Shown: positions 52,340 to 60,982 of the stretch, one piece after another | Numbering within the stretch: the stretch's first letter is position 1 | Layout of the letters: each line of letters starts with the position of its first letter | DNA from: Achromobacter pestifer | GTDB lineage: Bacteria; Pseudomonadota; Gammaproteobacteria; Burkholderiales; Burkholderiaceae_B | Reading direction: 5' to 3' | Assembly: GCF_013267355.1 (NCBI RefSeq) | Contig: NZ_CP053985.1 | Span: 3,286,001-3,350,000 of the forward strand | DNA: 64,000 nt | Position numbers and translations under genes: made by a program | Notes under the pieces: generated by a model | The model's database searches: none | What the model saw: the letters and a program-made list of their open reading frames with translations, nothing else | What the model was told of the DNA's origin: nothing

Positions 52340-53269
52340 ATGAAGCGCAACTTCAATATTCACGACCTGCGCATTTTCTACGCCGTCGTCATGACCGGGT
52401 CGACCCGGCAGGCGGCGCAGTCCATGCATCTGACGCAACCAGCGGTCAGCCACGCGATTTCCCGTCTGGAAAGCGCCACCGGCGTGCAGCTGTTCGACCG
52501 GTCTCACAAGACACTGCGCCCCACCGAGGCTGGCCAGTACCTCTACAGCGAAGCGAAGTTCGTGCTGGACGAACTGGTCCGCATCGACGAGGCCCTGCAC
52601 AGCATTGAACAGTTCGGCGGACGCGGCCTGCGGATCGCGTCCTCGCCCGCGCTGGCGCTGGGCTATGCGCCCGACGCCGTGCGGCGCTACTTGGATGCCA
52701 ACGGCACCCGGCCTTTTTCCATCGACATCGAATCGTCGGTGCAGGCCATCAGCGCCGTCGAGACCATGCGCGCGGACTTCGGCCTGGGCGCGGTGGAACG
52801 CGACAGCGCGCGCCTGGCGTTCACGCCATTCCTGCGCGCCGACGTCATGGCCATCGCGCATCGCGATCATCCCCTGGCGGCGCGCGACACCATCGCGGCG
52901 GGCGAGATCCCGCCAGACACCTACGTGAAGCCCTTGTGGTCCGACTATGTGGTCGCCCAGGGCGACATCGCGGATTCGCTGCTGCTGAGCTCCGGCATGC
53001 GGGCGCATATGTCCTTGCTGCCTGGCACTGTCCGGGCCGTCAAGGGCATCAGCCTGGTCAACGCCCTGTCCGCGTGGGACATCGTGACGGCCTATCCCGA
53101 TCTGGTCGCCCGGCCCCTGGCGTCGCGGCAGTGGTTCGACTTCTTTCTCATCACCCGCAAGGAGCCGCGCAACCGGGACCTGGCCGAGCGGCTGCTCGAC
53201 GCCCTGCGCGCCACGGCGCAGGACCGCCGCCAGGGCGTCTATGCGCAGACGGTCCAATTGCTGGAGTAG
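52340..53269 (+). CDS. LysR family regulator
   Basis: A 309-residue LysR protein. MKRNFNIHDLRIFYAVVMTG and QAAQSMHLTQPAVSHAISRLE make the DNA-binding domain; the effector domain follows from about 90. It is tail-to-tail with the SDR gene (9-base gap) and not divergent from any gene, so its target is uncertain; the leftward BKACE-SBP-SDR operon is the nearest candidate. Confidence 0.92.
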   Translation: MKRNFNIHDLRIFYAVVMTGSTRQAAQSMHLTQPAVSHAISRLESATGVQLFDRSHKTLRPTEAGQYLYSEAKFVLDELVRIDEALHSIEQFGGRGLRIASSPALALGYAPDAVRRYLDANGTRPFSIDIESSVQAISAVETMRADFGLGAVERDSARLAFTPFLRADVMAIAHRDHPLAARDTIAAGEIPPDTYVKPLWSDYVVAQGDIADSLLLSSGMRAHMSLLPGTVRAVKGISLVNALSAWDIVTAYPDLVARPLASRQWFDFFLITRKEPRNRDLAERLLDALRATAQDRRQGVYAQTVQLLE

Positions 53270-53278
53270 ACCGCAGCC

Positions 53279-54097
53279 TCAATCCGCCGGCGGCTGCCAG
53301 GGCAGCGATTGCAGGTCGCCGTCTATGCTGATTGCCTGCCCACTGATCATCGCCCCGAACGGACTCGCCAGGAACAGCGCCATGTTGGCGATGTCCGCCG
53401 CGCGCACGAACTGCCGCAGGCTGACGCCGGCCAACTCCAACCGGGTTTCTTCCTCCACGGTCAGGCCCATGTTCCTGGCGCGCGCTTCGATCACCCGGTC
53501 GATCCGCGGCCCGGCCACCAATCCCGGCAGCAGCGCGTTGACGCGGATGCCATGGCCGCCCAGCTCGACCGCGAGCGAACGGGTCAGGCCCACCACGCCC
53601 CATTTGGTCGCGGCATAGGGCGTACGCATGGGGATGCCCATGCGGCCAGCCACCGAGCTGATGTTGATGATGCTGCCGCCGCCTGAAGCGCGCAGCGCCG
53701 GCAACGCATGGCGCACCGTGTGGAACTGCGATGCCAGATTGATGTCCAGCGTCGCGTCCAGCTCCTGCGGCTGGATGTCCGCGATGCCTGCGGTCGGCCC
53801 GGCGATGCCCGCGTTGTTCACCAGTACGTCCAGGCCGCCCAGCTGCGCCAGCGCTTCCCGCATGTAGCGGTCGATCTCGTCGCGCCGGCTCACGTCGGCG
53901 CGCGACCAGGGATGGGGGCAGGCCGCCAGGGCCTGCTCGTCCACGTCGCAGACGTGGACCCGCGCGCCGCGTTCGGCGAACGCGGCGGCGATCGCCGCGC
54001 CGATGCCGGCCGCACCCGCGGTCACGATGGCGCGCTTGCCGGACAGGTCCACGGGCAGCGCGGAAATATCCCCCGGGACAGCGTTCTTCACAGTCAT
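53279..54097 (-). CDS. Short-chain dehydrogenase/reductase (SDR)
   Basis: A 272-residue classical SDR. The cofactor motif is TAGAAGIGAAIAAAF (TGxxxGxG with Ala in place of the first Gly), followed by VNNAGIAG, catalytic Ser in INISSVAG and YAATK as the YxxxK pair. The Asp in VHVCDVDE suggests NAD(H) preference. It follows the binding-protein gene by 22 bases and a BKACE gene two places upstream. By context it could oxidise a 3-hydroxy acid to the 3-keto acid that the BKACE enzyme cleaves; this is inference. Confidence 0.9.
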   Translation of the reverse strand: MTVKNAVPGDISALPVDLSGKRAIVTAGAAGIGAAIAAAFAERGARVHVCDVDEQALAACPHPWSRADVSRRDEIDRYMREALAQLGGLDVLVNNAGIAGPTAGIADIQPQELDATLDINLASQFHTVRHALPALRASGGGSIINISSVAGRMGIPMRTPYAATKWGVVGLTRSLAVELGGHGIRVNALLPGLVAGPRIDRVIEARARNMGLTVEEETRLELAGVSLRQFVRAADIANMALFLASPFGAMISGQAISIDGDLQSLPWQPPAD

Positions 54098-54119
54098 GCC
54101 AGATCCTTTGTATTGCGGC

Positions 54120-55319
54120 TCAAGGCTTCATCAAACGGCAGGTCGATTCCGCCGGCGAGGTATAGACCTGGTCGCCCGGCACGCGGGCCACCAGCTTGTA
54201 GTAGTCCCATGGGGCCTTCGACTCGGCCGGCGTCTTCACCTGCATCAGGAACATGTCGTGCACCATGAGGCCGTCGGCGCGGATCTTGCCGTCCTTGACG
54301 AAGAAGTCGTTGACCGGATTTGCCTTCAGCCATTTCATGATGGTCTCGCCATCGGTGCTCTTGGTGGCTGCCACCGCCTTCAGATAGGTCGTGGCGGCGG
54401 AGTAGTCGCCAGCCTGCAGCATCGACGGTTTTTTCTTCATGGTGGCCTCGAAGCGCGACGCCCATTTGCGCGAGGCATCGTCCTGGTCCCAGTACCAGGC
54501 CGTGGTCAGATACATGTTCTGCGCCGCTTGCAGGCCCAGTGCATGCACGTCCGTGATCAACACCAGCAGGCCCGCGATCTTCATCTTCGGCGTCAGGCCG
54601 AATTCATTGGCGGCCTTGACGGCATTGCTGGTGTCGCTGGCCGAGTTCGCCAGCCCCAGCACTGACGCGCCGGATGCTTGCGCCTGCAAGATGAACGACG
54701 AGAAGTCCGCCGCGTTCAGGGGATGCCGGACCCGTCCCTTGGTGGCGCCGCCATCGGCCTGCACCACCGCCGCCGCGTCGCGTTCCAGCGCGTGTCCGAA
54801 GGCGTGATCGACCGTCAGGAAGAACCAGTCCTTGTTGCCTTCCTTCATCATTGCCCGCGCCGTTCCGCGTGCCAGCGAAACTGTGTCGTACACGTAGTGC
54901 ACGGTGTAGGGCGTGCATTGGGAATTCGTCAGCTCTGAGGCGCCCGCGCTCACCACGAAGAAGGGCGTCTTTTTCTCTTCCGCTACTTTCGCCATCGCCA
55001 GCGCTGCCGCCGAATTCGCGCCCGCGATCAGCATGTTCACGCCTTTCTGGTCCAGCCATTCGCGCGCCCTGGAAGAGGCGATGTCGGCGCGGTTCTGGTG
55101 GTCCGCCACCAGGATCTCCACCTTCTTGCCCGCCACCACGCCGCCCAGGTCCGCCACGGCCATCTTGATCGCCTCGGCGCCGCCCGGGCCGTCGGCGTCC
55201 GCCGACAGGCCGGACATGTCGGTAATGAAACCGATGCGGATCACGCCATCGTCGGCTTGCGCCGCGCTTGCCATCCCCAACAGCGCGGCCACGGCCGTCG
55301 CGCACAATGTCTTTTTCAT
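54120..55319 (-). CDS. ABC transporter periplasmic binding protein, LivK type, without its own permease
   Basis: A 399-residue binding protein. The signal peptide MKKTLCATAVAALLGMASAA is followed by DDGVIRIGFITDMSGLSADA. A binding domain fold is seen through AANSAAALAMAKVAEEKKTP and DWFFLTVDHAFGHALERDAA. GGAGATCAGAC just upstream sets ATG 55319; the longer frame has five extra codons. No permease or ATPase genes accompany it in the operon, so it must use a transporter encoded elsewhere. It lies between a BKACE gene and an SDR gene; its ligand may be the substrate of those enzymes. Confidence 0.92.
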   Translation of the reverse strand: MKKTLCATAVAALLGMASAAQADDGVIRIGFITDMSGLSADADGPGGAEAIKMAVADLGGVVAGKKVEILVADHQNRADIASSRAREWLDQKGVNMLIAGANSAAALAMAKVAEEKKTPFFVVSAGASELTNSQCTPYTVHYVYDTVSLARGTARAMMKEGNKDWFFLTVDHAFGHALERDAAAVVQADGGATKGRVRHPLNAADFSSFILQAQASGASVLGLANSASDTSNAVKAANEFGLTPKMKIAGLLVLITDVHALGLQAAQNMYLTTAWYWDQDDASRKWASRFEATMKKKPSMLQAGDYSAATTYLKAVAATKSTDGETIMKWLKANPVNDFFVKDGKIRADGLMVHDMFLMQVKTPAESKAPWDYYKLVARVPGDQVYTSPAESTCRLMKP

Positions 55320-55350
55320 GTCTGATCTCCCCACGGGATTGGATTCTTGT

Positions 55351-56286
55351 TCAGAACGCGACGTTGTCGCGGCCCTTCAGTTGCAGCGTCTCGCGAGCAT
55401 CGTCGGGCGTGGCGATCTGCAAGGACAGGTCTTCCAGGATGCGGCGTATCCGCCGCACCTGGTCAGCATTGGATTGCGCCAGTTCCCCCGGCCCGTCCCA
55501 CAGCGAATCCTCTAGCCCCACGCGGACATTGCCGCCCATGGTCGCCGCCATCGTCGCCAGCGGCGTCTGCTTGCGCCCGGCGGCCAACACCGACCAGATG
55601 TAGTCGTCGCCGAATAGGCGGTCCGCCGTGCGCTTCATCATCATCACGTCTTCGGGATGCGTGCCGATGCCGCCGCGTATGCCGAATACGGACTGGATCA
55701 GGAAGGGCGGCTTGAGCAGCTTGCGGTCCACGAAATGCGCCGCCGTGTATAGGTGCCCGATGTCATAGCACTCGATCTCGAAGCGCGTGCCGTTGTCGCT
55801 GCACGCGGTCAGGATGTGCTCGATGTCCTTGAAGGTGTTCTTGAAGATCAGGTCGTTGCTGCCTTCCAGATAGGGACGTTCCCAGGCGTGCTTGAATTCC
55901 TTGAAACGCTCCAGCAGCTCATACATGCCGAAGTTCATCGAGCCCATGTTCAATGACGCGACCTCGGGCTTGAATTGCAGCGCCGGCGCCATGCGGTCGG
56001 CGATGGGCAGCACAGGCGACCCGCCGGTGGTGATGTTGATCACCACGTCCGAGGCTTGCTTGATGCGCGGCAGGAACTGCGCGTACAGCGTCGGATCCTG
56101 GGTGGGCTGCCCGGTATCGGGTTTGCGCGCGTGCAAGTGCACGATGGCCGCGCCCGCTTGGGCAGCATCCAGCGCGGACTGCGCGATCTCGTCGGGCGTG
56201 ACGGGCAGATGCGGCGACATCGACGGCGTGTGGACCGAACCGGTGATCGCGCAGGTGATGATGACCTTGTTCCTGGACTTTTTCAT
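55351..56286 (-). CDS. Beta-keto acid cleavage enzyme (BKACE, DUF849)
   Basis: A 311-residue TIM-barrel enzyme. The zinc-binding HxH is in AIVHLHARKPDTG, and a catalytic/metal Glu is in GGNVRVGLEDSLWDG. BKACE enzymes condense a beta-keto acid with acetyl-CoA and cleave it to acetoacetate and a new CoA ester; members act on 3-keto-5-aminohexanoate, dehydrocarnitine and others. ATG 56286 (MKKSRNKVIITCAITG) was chosen because homologues begin so; the 34 upstream codons are not conserved-looking. First gene of the leftward operon with the binding protein and SDR. Confidence 0.92.
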   Translation of the reverse strand: MKKSRNKVIITCAITGSVHTPSMSPHLPVTPDEIAQSALDAAQAGAAIVHLHARKPDTGQPTQDPTLYAQFLPRIKQASDVVINITTGGSPVLPIADRMAPALQFKPEVASLNMGSMNFGMYELLERFKEFKHAWERPYLEGSNDLIFKNTFKDIEHILTACSDNGTRFEIECYDIGHLYTAAHFVDRKLLKPPFLIQSVFGIRGGIGTHPEDVMMMKRTADRLFGDDYIWSVLAAGRKQTPLATMAATMGGNVRVGLEDSLWDGPGELAQSNADQVRRIRRILEDLSLQIATPDDARETLQLKGRDNVAF

Positions 56287-56419
56287 GGGCCTCGGGCTGC
56301 GCGCTTGCGCATGCATTTTTTGATGGTTTTCATGGCCCCGGCTGTCTCCTCCGGGTGTGGGCCATTCTGTCCCACGCCCGTGGCCCATGTCACCTGAACA
56401 GAAATAATCAATTGATAGG

Positions 56420-56447
56420 ATTTTCGGTGCTGCGGTGCAGCGAAAAT
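56420..56447. promoter_or_regulatory. Imperfect palindrome ATTTTC...GCTGC-GGT-GCAGC...GAAAAT
   Basis: Outer arms ATTTTC (56420-56425) and GAAAAT (56442-56447) enclose GCTGC-GGT-GCAGC. It is a strong candidate operator in the shared region; which regulator binds is unknown. Confidence 0.55.
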
Positions 56448-56498
56448 GGCGTGCCGCGCCTGCGGGGGAATCCCGGCTGGACTACAATTTCCGTAATC

Positions 56499-56514
56499 CG
56501 GAACGCCCGTTCCG
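56499..56514. promoter_or_regulatory. Palindrome CGGAACG-CC-CGTTCCG, probable operator of the kinase operon
   Basis: A perfect 7-base inverted repeat with a 2-base centre, located 34 bases before the small frame at 56548 and 114 before the kinase start. The length and symmetry fit a dimeric regulator. No regulator gene is part of the operon. Confidence 0.65.
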
Positions 56515-56547
56515 ATGGCTGTCCGATCACGCAGAAATCGCCTTCCC

Positions 56548-56631
56548 ATGCTTGATATTCAGACCTCCCGCCCGCTGCGGGCCATGCAGCCTGGGCGCGG
56601 CCAGATCCGCCTGACGCAGGTGCCGACATGA
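56548..56631 (+). CDS. Possible 27-residue leader peptide coupled to the kinase gene
   Basis: An ATG-started frame (MLDIQTSRPLRAMQPGRG, 27 residues) ends with TGA overlapping the kinase ATG (ATGA at 56628-56631). The kinase lacks a good ribosome binding site, so translation through this frame could load ribosomes onto it. The peptide faintly recalls the first strand of zinc alcohol dehydrogenases (GRGQIRLTQVP), so a deletion remnant is also possible. Coding status is unproven. Confidence 0.35.
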   Translation: MLDIQTSRPLRAMQPGRGQIRLTQVPT

Positions 56632-58136
56632 GCTACGTATTGGCAGTGGACTTGGGCGGCACGCGCTTTCGCGCCGCGTTGGTGGACGCGCACGGCGCCA
56701 TCGCGCATTCGTGCTTCATCGAAAGCCCCGCGCGCGCCGGCCCTGACCATCATCCCGGCTGGGACGAGATCGACGCCGATGCCTGGTGGCGCGGCTTGCA
56801 AGCCCTGGCCGATGCCCTGGCCGCGCAGGCGGACGCCGCTTTCAACGCGGTGGAGGCCGTCGCGATCTGCGGCGTCACGCGCACGCAGGTCTTCATTGAT
56901 GCGCAAGGCGCCGCCATCCGGCCCGCGATCACCTGGCGCGATACGCGCGCGGCGGCGGACGTGGGCGCGTGGCTTGCGTCCATGCCGTCGTCCCATCCGG
57001 AACATGCGCAGATCAACGCTTTCCATCCCTGGGCGCGCGTGGCCTGGCTGCTGCGCGCCGAACCCGAGCACGCGGCCCGGGTGCGGCTGGTGCTGGAACC
57101 CAAGGACTACCTGAATTTCCGCCTGACCGGACGTACTGCCAGCGACACGGTATCGATGGCGCGGCTGGCGGCGGCCGCAAGCGCCGCGCCCGGGTGTCCG
57201 GATCTGCTGACGGCGGCGGGAGCCGACCCGGCCTGGGTGCCGCGCCTGCTCGATCCGCTGGATATCGTCGGGCCAGTGCAAGCGGGGCTGCCGGGCGCGC
57301 TGGCGCGCCTGGCGGGACGCCCCGTAGTGGCCTGCGCCAACGACACCTGGGCGGCCGTGGCTGGCCTGGGCGCCTTGCGGCCGGGCTACGCCTACAACAT
57401 CTCCGGTACCACCGAAGTCTTCGGCGCCGTGGGCGCCGAGCCGGTGCAGGCGCAGGGCCTGATGACGGTGGACTGGGGCGGCGGCCATCATCAGATCGGC
57501 GGGCCGGGCCAGAACGGCGCGGACACGGTGGCGTGGCTGTTGCCGTTGCTGGGCCGTCTGGGCGACGAGGGGATGGCGGGCGTGGGCGAAGCCATGGACG
57601 CCTTGCTGGACGCGCCGCGCGACCCGCAGCCGGCGCTGTTCCTGCCCTATCTGCAGGGTGAACGGGTGCCTTATTGGGACCCGCACCTGCGAGGCGCCTT
57701 CCTGGGCCTGAACCGCCGCCACGGCCCGGGCGACTTGGCTTGGGCCGTGCTGGAAGGCGTGGCCTTTCTTAACCGCATCGTGCTGGAGCGCGCCGAAAGC
57801 GCGCTGGGCAATCCTGTGGTGGAAATCCGCTTCGGCGGCGGCGCCGCGTCCAATGCCCAGTGGTGCCAAGTCAAAGCGGACATCTGCGAACGCCCGCTGG
57901 TGGTCGGGCAGGCCGAGCAGCCCGGCGTGCTGGGCGCGGCGGTGGCGGCGTGGACGGGCTTGGGGCGCTACAGCAACTTCGCGGCCGCGCAGGATTCCCT
58001 GGTGCGCGTGGCGCAACGCTACGAGCCCCAAGCCGAGCGGGCCCATGCCTATCGCCGCATGTACCACCAGTTCCGCGCCGCGGAAGCCGCGCTGGCGCCC
58101 GTGTCGCGCGCGCTGGCAGGCATCGACATGGGCTGA
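56628..58136 (+). CDS. FGGY family carbohydrate kinase (xylulokinase-like)
   Basis: A 502-residue sugar or polyol kinase. The first phosphate loop is AVDLGGTRFRAALVDAHG. FGGY landmarks include ITWRDTRAAADV, LVLEPKDYLNFRLTGR, VVACANDTWAAVAGLGALRP (catalytic Asp), GYAYNISGTTEV and the C-terminal EIRFGGGAASNAQWCQVKAD. It phosphorylates a sugar or polyol taken up by the ABC transporter downstream; the sugar is unknown. It is the first full gene of the operon, 84 bases before the permease. Confidence 0.93.
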   Translation: MSYVLAVDLGGTRFRAALVDAHGAIAHSCFIESPARAGPDHHPGWDEIDADAWWRGLQALADALAAQADAAFNAVEAVAICGVTRTQVFIDAQGAAIRPAITWRDTRAAADVGAWLASMPSSHPEHAQINAFHPWARVAWLLRAEPEHAARVRLVLEPKDYLNFRLTGRTASDTVSMARLAAAASAAPGCPDLLTAAGADPAWVPRLLDPLDIVGPVQAGLPGALARLAGRPVVACANDTWAAVAGLGALRPGYAYNISGTTEVFGAVGAEPVQAQGLMTVDWGGGHHQIGGPGQNGADTVAWLLPLLGRLGDEGMAGVGEAMDALLDAPRDPQPALFLPYLQGERVPYWDPHLRGAFLGLNRRHGPGDLAWAVLEGVAFLNRIVLERAESALGNPVVEIRFGGGAASNAQWCQVKADICERPLVVGQAEQPGVLGAAVAAWTGLGRYSNFAAAQDSLVRVAQRYEPQAERAHAYRRMYHQFRAAEAALAPVSRALAGIDMG

Positions 58137-58166
58137 TGGCCCGGGTATAAACTACGTCGCCATCAG
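58133..58166 (+). promoter_or_regulatory. Inverted repeat CTGATGGC / GCCATCAG after the kinase gene
   Basis: CTGATGGC (58133-58140, containing the kinase stop) pairs perfectly with GCCATCAG (58159-58166) around an 18-base loop. It may tune transcription or RNA stability between kinase and transporter genes. Confidence 0.4.
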
Positions 58167-58220
58167 CAGGGCGCAGCGACGCGCCCACATAACAAGCAAA
58201 ACGCAGCAAGGGTTGAGTCG

Positions 58221-59162
58221 ATGCGCGGCATCCTGGAAAAGTACGGCACGGCAATCGCGGGATTGGTCTTGGTGCTCTTCTTCGCATTGGCCGCCCCGAA
58301 TTTCGCGGCGCCCAACAATCTTCTGAACATCGCCAAGGAAACCAGCTTCCTGGCCATCATCGCCATCGGCTTCACGCTGGCGCTGGTCACGGCAGAACTG
58401 GACTTGTCCGTGGCCGACGTCGCCAGCCTGGCGGCTGTCGTGACCGGCGCCCTGGTGCATACCGGCCAGCCCGTGCTCCTGGCCATAGGCGCAGGCCTGG
58501 GCGTGGGCCTGCTGTGTGGCCTGGTGAACGGCATCGCCGTCACGCGGCTGCGCGTGCCCTCGTTGATCGCGACGTTGGGCATGGCTGCCATGGCGCGGGG
58601 CTTCGCCTTCATGCTGACCGATGGCGTTTCCTATGTAGGACGCTGGCCTGCCGCATTCACCGACCTGGCACGCGGCAAGCCCTTCGGCATTCCCGCCCTG
58701 GTGTTGTGGATGCTGGGCGCCGTGCTGCTGGCATTCTTTCTGGTCAAGTGGACCCGCACCGGCGCCCGCATGACCGCCACCGGCGAAGCCGGCGAATCCG
58801 CGCGGCTGGCCGGCATCAACATCCGCGCCATGAAAAGCATAGGCTTGGCCTTGTCCGGCCTGTGCGCGGGCCTGGCGGCCGTGCTGCTGACGTCCAGCCT
58901 GTCGTCCGCCGCGCCCAACATGGCCGGCGACTACTTCCTGTACGCGATCGCCGCGGTCCTGCTGGGCATGACCATGTTCAACCCCGGCCACGCCAACATA
59001 CCCGGCACGCTGGTCGCTGCGCTGATCCTCAAAGTGCTGGGTAACGGCCTGGTCCTCATGGGCGCGCCGTATTACGTGCAGGACATCGTGCTGGGCTTCA
59101 TCATCATCGCGTCCGTCGCGGTGTCATCGGCCGTGCTGAAGAAAGCGGCCTTCAAATTCTGA
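58221..59162 (+). CDS. Sugar ABC transporter permease (RbsC-like)
   Basis: A 313-residue inner-membrane permease with eight to ten hydrophobic segments. NLLNIAKETSFLAIIAIGFT near the N-terminus, AELDLSVADVASLAAVVTGA and the coupling loop TGEAGESARLAGINIRAMKS are typical of RbsC-type carbohydrate permeases. It functions as a homodimer with the single-domain ATPase two genes on. AAGGG upstream of ATG 58221 sets the start. Confidence 0.93.
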   Translation: MRGILEKYGTAIAGLVLVLFFALAAPNFAAPNNLLNIAKETSFLAIIAIGFTLALVTAELDLSVADVASLAAVVTGALVHTGQPVLLAIGAGLGVGLLCGLVNGIAVTRLRVPSLIATLGMAAMARGFAFMLTDGVSYVGRWPAAFTDLARGKPFGIPALVLWMLGAVLLAFFLVKWTRTGARMTATGEAGESARLAGINIRAMKSIGLALSGLCAGLAAVLLTSSLSSAAPNMAGDYFLYAIAAVLLGMTMFNPGHANIPGTLVAALILKVLGNGLVLMGAPYYVQDIVLGFIIIASVAVSSAVLKKAAFKF

Positions 59163-59181
59163 TCGGAAGGGGAAGAGAACC

Positions 59182-60144
59182 ATGCGTAAATCCTTGATGC
59201 GAAATCTGCTGCTGGCTGCGTTTTCCGTGCAGGCCCTGGCCATGGGCGCAGCCGCCCACGCCTTCGATGTCGGTGTCGTCGCGTTCCAGATGTCCTCGGA
59301 AACCCATGCGCGTGTTGCCAACGCCGCTGCCGAAGCCGCCCGCGCCAAGGGCTGGACCGTGACCCAGCTGAACGCCGAAGGGTCGCTGCCCAAGCTGGCC
59401 GAACAGCTCGACACCCTGGTCAACAAGAAAGTCGACGCCATCGTCATCGCCATGGGCAAGCCCGTCGAAACCGATGCACAGTTGCAGGCCGCCAAGGAGA
59501 AAGGCATCCCCGTCGTCGGCGTGATGTCCGGCGCCAGCCCCCACATGCTGTTCGACGTCGAGGTCAACGAATACGCCACCGGCGCCCAGTCCGTGCTCTA
59601 TATGCTGGGCAAGATGGGCTATCAGGGCAATATCCTGTCCGCCCGCTTCGACGGCAACTCCGGCACCCGTATCCGCGGCAAGATGCTGGACGCCGTTCTG
59701 ACCGAGAACACCGCCGTCAAGGACCTGGCCAAGTTCAGCATGGCCCGCACCCAAAGCTGGCGCGACGACGTGCGCAATGGCATGCAGGCTCTGTTGCTGC
59801 GCCATCAAGGCCAGTTCAAGGGCATCTGGGCCTCGTTCGACGGCCAGGCCTACGTCATCGACGACTTGCTCCAGGCGCAGGGCATGAAGAAGGGTGACAT
59901 CACCCTGGTGTCGGTCGACGGCAGCCCGGAAACCTACCGCCGCATCGCCGATCCCAACAGTCTCATCACCGCCACCATGATGATTCCCTTCGAGCAGATG
60001 GGCACCAAGGCCATCTACGCCATCGACCGCATCGTCGTGAAGAAGGAACCCCGGGAAACCATCGCCGCCGGCCCCTACCTGTTCATGGACTCCGTCCTGG
60101 TCGACGCCAGCAACGTGCAGAAATTCCTGCAACATACCAAGTAA
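59182..60144 (+). CDS. Sugar ABC transporter periplasmic binding protein (RbsB-like)
   Basis: A 320-residue exported type I binding protein. The signal peptide runs to about residue 27 (AAAHA), then FDVGVVAFQMSSETHARVAN. KVDAIVIAMGKPVETDAQLQ and GIPVVGVMSGA are in the first lobe, GYQGNILSARFDGNSGTRIR in the second. GGAAGGGG about 9 bases upstream is a strong ribosome binding site, fitting high expression. It is 19 bases after the permease gene and 12 before the ATPase gene. Confidence 0.93.
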   Translation: MRKSLMRNLLLAAFSVQALAMGAAAHAFDVGVVAFQMSSETHARVANAAAEAARAKGWTVTQLNAEGSLPKLAEQLDTLVNKKVDAIVIAMGKPVETDAQLQAAKEKGIPVVGVMSGASPHMLFDVEVNEYATGAQSVLYMLGKMGYQGNILSARFDGNSGTRIRGKMLDAVLTENTAVKDLAKFSMARTQSWRDDVRNGMQALLLRHQGQFKGIWASFDGQAYVIDDLLQAQGMKKGDITLVSVDGSPETYRRIADPNSLITATMMIPFEQMGTKAIYAIDRIVVKKEPRETIAAGPYLFMDSVLVDASNVQKFLQHTK

Positions 60145-60156
60145 GAGCCAGCAGCC

Positions 60157-60897
60157 ATGACCGCCGCGTTGTCGCTACGCCAGATCAAGAAATCCTATGG
60201 CGCCGTCGAAGCCCTGAAGGGCGTGGACCTGGATGTGCCCCAGGGCAAGGTCATGGCCATCTGCGGCGACAACGGCGCGGGCAAGTCCACGCTCATCCGC
60301 ATCATCTCCGGCGCGCAGGAACCCAGCGGCGGCGCGATGAGCCTGAACGGCCAGCAGGTCGTGTTCGGCTCGCCCCACGACGCCCTGGTGCAAGGCATTG
60401 CCACCATCTACCAGGACCTGGCGCTGGCCCCGCGCTTGTCCATCTGGGAAAACATTTTCATGGGCGCCGAGCTGGTGCGCCGCATGGGTCCGTTCAGCGT
60501 CCTGGACAAGCGCCGCATGGCGCACGACGCGCGCGGCTACCTGCAACGTCTGTCCGTGCCCATCGATGACATGGACAGACCGGTGGAACGCATGTCCGGC
60601 GGCCAACGCCAGGCCGTCGCCATCGCCCGCGCCCTGCGTTGGGACGCCCGCGTCGTTATCATGGACGAGCCCACCGCCGCCCTGGGGGTTAAGGAAACCG
60701 CATTGGTGCTGAACCTGGTGCGCAAGCTGCGTGAAGAGGGGCGCACCGTGATTCTCATCAGCCACAACATGGCCGATGTGGTGGCGCTGGCGGACCGGGT
60801 CGCGATCCTGAAGAGCGGCGCCAAGGTCATCGAACGCGATGTCGCCGGGCTGGACGCGGATGCGCTGGCGCATATGGTGATGACGGGCAGGGAATAG
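60157..60897 (+). CDS. Sugar ABC transporter ATP-binding protein, single nucleotide-binding domain
   Basis: A 246-residue ATPase. Walker A GDNGAGKST, signature MSGGQRQAV, Walker B RVVIMDEPTAALG and H-loop ISHNMADV are all canonical. Unlike RbsA, XylG or AraG, which carry two such domains in about 500 residues, it has one, as in FrcA of rhizobia. Last gene of the operon; a strong bidirectional terminator follows. Confidence 0.94.
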   Translation: MTAALSLRQIKKSYGAVEALKGVDLDVPQGKVMAICGDNGAGKSTLIRIISGAQEPSGGAMSLNGQQVVFGSPHDALVQGIATIYQDLALAPRLSIWENIFMGAELVRRMGPFSVLDKRRMAHDARGYLQRLSVPIDDMDRPVERMSGGQRQAVAIARALRWDARVVIMDEPTAALGVKETALVLNLVRKLREEGRTVILISHNMADVVALADRVAILKSGAKVIERDVAGLDADALAHMVMTGRE

Positions 60898-60923
60898 GTT
60901 CCTCGCGCGTCGTCCGAGCGGAC

Positions 60924-60965
60924 AAAAAAAGGCCGCCGCCAGACTCTTCTGGCGGCGGCCTTTTT
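60924..60965. terminator. Bidirectional rho-independent terminator
   Basis: A perfect 13-bp stem (60931-60943 with 60948-60960, loop CTCT) is flanked by seven A on the left and TTTTT on the right, so it can end the sugar transporter transcript rightward and the PPIase transcript leftward. Confidence 0.95.
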
Positions 60966-60982
60966 GCGTATCGCTGCGGGAC

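Larger units (their letters stand above)
56287..56627. other. Shared 341-base region between BKACE and kinase operons
   Basis: Head-to-head promoters of two operons must lie here. It contains TGGGCCA/TGGCCCA at 56358-56387 (7-base arms), the palindrome at 56420-56447, the palindrome at 56499-56514 and, on the kinase side, a small reading frame at 56548-56631. An AT-rich stretch near 56400-56425 is the likely promoter core for one operon. Confidence 0.7.
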
